From assembly GCA_934045905.1 (NCBI GenBank), contig OW203771.1, positions 25,118,069 to 25,182,068 on the forward strand: 64,000 nt of DNA. The letters are read 5' to 3'. This document shows, piece by piece, positions 61,467-64,000 of the stretch (its first letter is position 1; each line of letters opens with the position of its first letter). The notes under the pieces are model-generated. The model worked only from the letters and a program-made list of their open reading frames with translations. It did not search any database and was not told the origin of the DNA. Made by a program: the position numbers and the translations under genes. Source of the stretch: Leuctra nigra (lineage: Eukaryota; Arthropoda; Insecta; Plecoptera; Leuctridae).

Positions 61467-64000
61467 TCTTCTTCTTCTTCTTTCTTCGCTTTATTGGCCT
61501 TGATTTATAATATCATGTTGGCCAGCATGGGTAAAAGGAAGCGCGGGATTTTTAAACACTGGGACACTGGAGACTAAACCTGAGCCATACCAGGCGATAC
61601 TGACGACATGAAAAATGGCCTGGACTAGGTAAACCGCCAGCCAGGGACCCAGGAATTATAATAACTATTGCTATTGCTATTTTCTATGTTAATAATGTAT
61701 TTTCTAATGTTATTTAAGTTTTATAAATTAAGGTTTATATTTTTTTCCCTGATTTCATCAAATATTCACTAAGTATTATATAAATATCTATTCTGTCAGA
61801 GGTTAGAAGGCTTAAAATATTCCACGGTTTAGGGCACTTTAACTTGTCTAATTTTTTTTCCATATTGATTCTGTTTTGTATATACTGATGTAATTTGCAT
61901 TCAAAAAATATGTGGTCTAAAGTTTCATTTTCTTCATTGCATTCACATTCCTTTTCATTTAATATGCCAATTCTATTAAGATGTACTTTTGTTGAGCAGT
62001 GACCTGTTTTCATTCTGATTATGCTAGAAATTGTGAATCTACTTAATTTATTATTTTTAAACCATTCTTTATTTTTTATTGAGTTTGTTACCATTGTGTA
62101 TTGTGATACATGATTTGTCTTGTATATTATCCATCTTTCTGTTCTTATTTTATGTATTTCATTTTTAACTTCATTTATGAAATCAACTGATGGGATTTTT
62201 TGTTTGACCATGTTTTCATTATTTGTTGGAATTGTTTTTGCTACTTTATCTGCTTTTTCATTTCCTTCTATTCCTATGTGTGCTGGAGTCCACATGAACT
62301 GTATTACAACATTACTTTCTTTTAATTTATTAGTGATATTTTTTATTTCTAAAATAATTTCTGATGATTTTGAACTTATTGAATTTTCTGATAGGTTGGC
62401 AAGTACGCTCATAGAATCGGTTATAATAAGAAAGTTTTTCCTGGTATTTTCTCTTTGAATATATTTTAGTGCTTCTCTAATAGCTATAGCTTCTGCAGTG
62501 AAAATATTAGCTTGAAATGGTAAAATAAATTGTTGGTTTATTTGAGGTTCTCTTACATGAAATGCTGCTGCCGTGAATTCTTTTAAGTCTTGTTTTGACC
62601 CATCGGTATATATTTGCGTATATTTAGGCCATGAATTTTCTATATATTTCTGGAATTTTGAATTTATCTCATCCTGTGGTATAGATTCTAATTTTTTAAG
62701 ATCATGATCAATTGAGACATTAATTTTTGACATTTGTATATGGTAATCATATTCAAAACATGGGAGATAATTATAAGTTATGATTTCTTTTTTATGATCT
62801 TTATATTTATGGTACATTTGAGCAATCAATGAGTATTGTTTGCTTTTATTTGTATATTGCTTTTTTTGGATTTTTTCTGTAAGTAATTGTAATTTGGGTA
62901 AAATGGGATTTCTATTGACTGGAAGAATTTTATGAATATATTTCCCTGCTAGCCATTCTCTTCTTAGATCTAGGGGGTGGATGTTTGCTTCAATTTGTAA
63001 TGCTTCAATTGGTGTTGATTTCATACATCCAAGAGCAACTCTTATCCCTTGATTTTGAATTTTATCTAATTTTATTAAGTGTGTTTTTGCAGCCTGTGAG
63101 TATAGAAAACAACCATAATCGAACTGGGATCTTATTAGTGCTTTATATACTAATATTAATATTTCAGGATCTGCTCCCCACCATACTCCTGTTAGACTAC
63201 GTAAAATATTCATTCTTTTCTTACTTTTTTCTAATATATAATTTATATGAGGGCCCCATGTTAGTTTATTGTCAAATATTATGCCAAGGAATTTAAATTC
63301 TTTTACTGTTGTTATAATGTTTTCCCCTATTCGAATCTCGTCTTGTGGAGTTGTTTGTTTATTATTGAAATATAATGTTTTACATTTACTTATTGACAAG
63401 GAAAGTCCTAATTGATGTAGATTATTATTTAAATTATGAAGAGATTTATTCATATATATAGCAGCTATTTTATTATTTGGAGCTATAGAGTATTTTACTA
63501 TGTCGTCTGCGAATTGTAATGTTCTTGTATATGGGTCTAAAATTGTCTCTATGTTACTCGTATATAGGGAGTATAAAATGGGGCTCATCACTGAACCTTG
63601 AGGCAAACCTATACTTGTGATTCTAGGTCCTAAGATTTGACCATCGTGTTTTACCCAAGTTTCTCTTTCAGATAGACCGTTTATTATCCATTTAACTAAT
63701 CTTAAAGGTATGCCTAATTTAATCAATTTATGTAGTAAAATATTAATTTGTACATTATCATATGCCCCTGTAATATCTAGAAAAGTTGCAATTATAGAGT
63801 AGTTGTTAATTTTAGCTAAGTTAATATCAGTGTGTAATATATTAAGGCTGTCTGTTGTAGATCTACCTTTCCTAAATCCATACTGATTTTGATCTATTTT
63901 ATTATAATGTTCCGACCACCAGTCTAATCTCTTAACAATAATTTTTTCCATAACTTTAGCCACTGTGGATGTTAATGATATAGGTCTATAGGAGTCTACT
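61467..64000 (-). mobile_element. Non-LTR retrotransposon (LINE), 3' part, runs off the window
   Basis: The ORF is followed on the minus strand by a 3' UTR (61734 to about 61467) with a TAGCAA short repeat, GGGTCCCTGGCTGGCGGTTT and an end CAATAAAGCGAAGAAAGAAG that passes into a (GAA)n tail at about 61467-61490. Such simple tails mark LINE 3' ends. The 5' part, including any endonuclease, is outside the window, so target duplications cannot be tested. Confidence 0.85.
61735..64000 (-). CDS. LINE ORF2: reverse transcriptase and RNase H, 5' part off the window
   Basis: An open frame continues through the right window edge; 754 residues are visible, beginning VDSYRPISLTSTVAKVMEKI, the usual RT entry motif. 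The GTG at 63963 is an internal Val, not a start. RT core: FLDITGAYDNV (about visible residue 73, catalytic Asp), GLPQGSVMSP (about 131) and FADD (about 163-166). RNase H follows at about 464-592 with the complete Asp-Glu-Asp-Asp set: YTDGSK, TAEAIAIREAL, IITDSMSV and the HIGIEGNEKAD loop. A cysteine-histidine cluster near the end (CECNEENETLDHIFFEC) resembles the C-terminal finger of I/R1/LOA-like elements. No stop or frameshift is seen, so it may be recently active. Clade assignment is inference. Confidence 0.92.
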   Translation of the reverse strand, partial: VDSYRPISLTSTVAKVMEKIIVKRLDWWSEHYNKIDQNQYGFRKGRSTTDSLNILHTDINLAKINNYSIIATFLDITGAYDNVQINILLHKLIKLGIPLRLVKWIINGLSERETWVKHDGQILGPRITSIGLPQGSVMSPILYSLYTSNIETILDPYTRTLQFADDIVKYSIAPNNKIAAIYMNKSLHNLNNNLHQLGLSLSISKCKTLYFNNKQTTPQDEIRIGENIITTVKEFKFLGIIFDNKLTWGPHINYILEKSKKRMNILRSLTGVWWGADPEILILVYKALIRSQFDYGCFLYSQAAKTHLIKLDKIQNQGIRVALGCMKSTPIEALQIEANIHPLDLRREWLAGKYIHKILPVNRNPILPKLQLLTEKIQKKQYTNKSKQYSLIAQMYHKYKDHKKEIITYNYLPCFEYDYHIQMSKINVSIDHDLKKLESIPQDEINSKFQKYIENSWPKYTQIYTDGSKQDLKEFTAAAFHVREPQINQQFILPFQANIFTAEAIAIREALKYIQRENTRKNFLIITDSMSVLANLSENSISSKSSEIILEIKNITNKLKESNVVIQFMWTPAHIGIEGNEKADKVAKTIPTNNENMVKQKIPSVDFINEVKNEIHKIRTERWIIYKTNHVSQYTMVTNSIKNKEWFKNNKLSRFTISSIIRMKTGHCSTKVHLNRIGILNEKECECNEENETLDHIFFECKLHQYIQNRINMEKKLDKLKCPKPWNILSLLTSDRIDIYIILSEYLMKSGKKI

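Noticed and set aside
61735..63963. Start of the LINE protein at a GTG
   Set aside because: The frame continues upstream through SYRPISLTST to the window edge, so the GTG codes for an internal Val.

Overview
This is a window of an insect nuclear genome: AT-rich, long introns, arthropod-type protein sequences and a heavy load of short DNA transposons. It carries two convergent, intron-rich genes and one retrotransposon, not bacterial or viral gene arrays. I cannot fix the species. The many AGGTACCTACC-type repeats and the type of LINE would suit a hemipteroid insect, but that is a guess.

Positions 1-29262 (+ strand) hold the 3' part of slowpoke (slo), the BK-type calcium-activated potassium channel. 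The pore and voltage sensor lie upstream of the window. What is visible runs from late RCK1 through the spliced linker, RCK2 and the calcium bowl to the stop codon. Eleven exons look constitutive. Five further short exons (57, 54, 69, 33 and 66 nt) sit in the RCK1-RCK2 linker, and all have lengths divisible by three and matching phases, as expected of optional cassettes. One RCK2 exon is preceded by two imperfect tandem copies of its 5' part, and another is followed by a tandem copy of its 3' part with an in-frame stop.

Positions 29263-38605 are the intergenic space between the two converging genes. They hold a palindromic MITE, a hAT-like element with another element nested in it, a degenerate tandem array with a MITE nested in it, and a 666-bp foldback.

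Positions 38606-59083 (- strand) hold a complete CCAR1/CCAR2 (DBC1) family gene. Sixteen coding exons join without a frame break into 1113 codons plus stop, carrying the S1-like, DBC1/inactive Nudix, SAP, EF-hand-like and C-terminal coiled-coil regions. Two of its introns need GC rather than GT donors. Its introns hold four TIR elements with clear target-site duplications (three hAT-like, one pogo/Tigger-like), a tRNA-derived SINE and several foldbacks.

A 1.1-kb near-perfect palindrome (59139-60262) lies just upstream of the first coding exon of this gene. The right edge (about 61467-64000, - strand) is the 3' end of a non-LTR retrotransposon whose reverse transcriptase and RNase H are open and keep their catalytic residues.

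The two host genes have no evident functional link: one is an ion channel, the other a nuclear co-regulator of transcription and apoptosis. The main interest lies in splicing (cassettes, duplicated exon pieces, GC-AG introns) and in the variety of non-autonomous transposons with intact target-site duplications.
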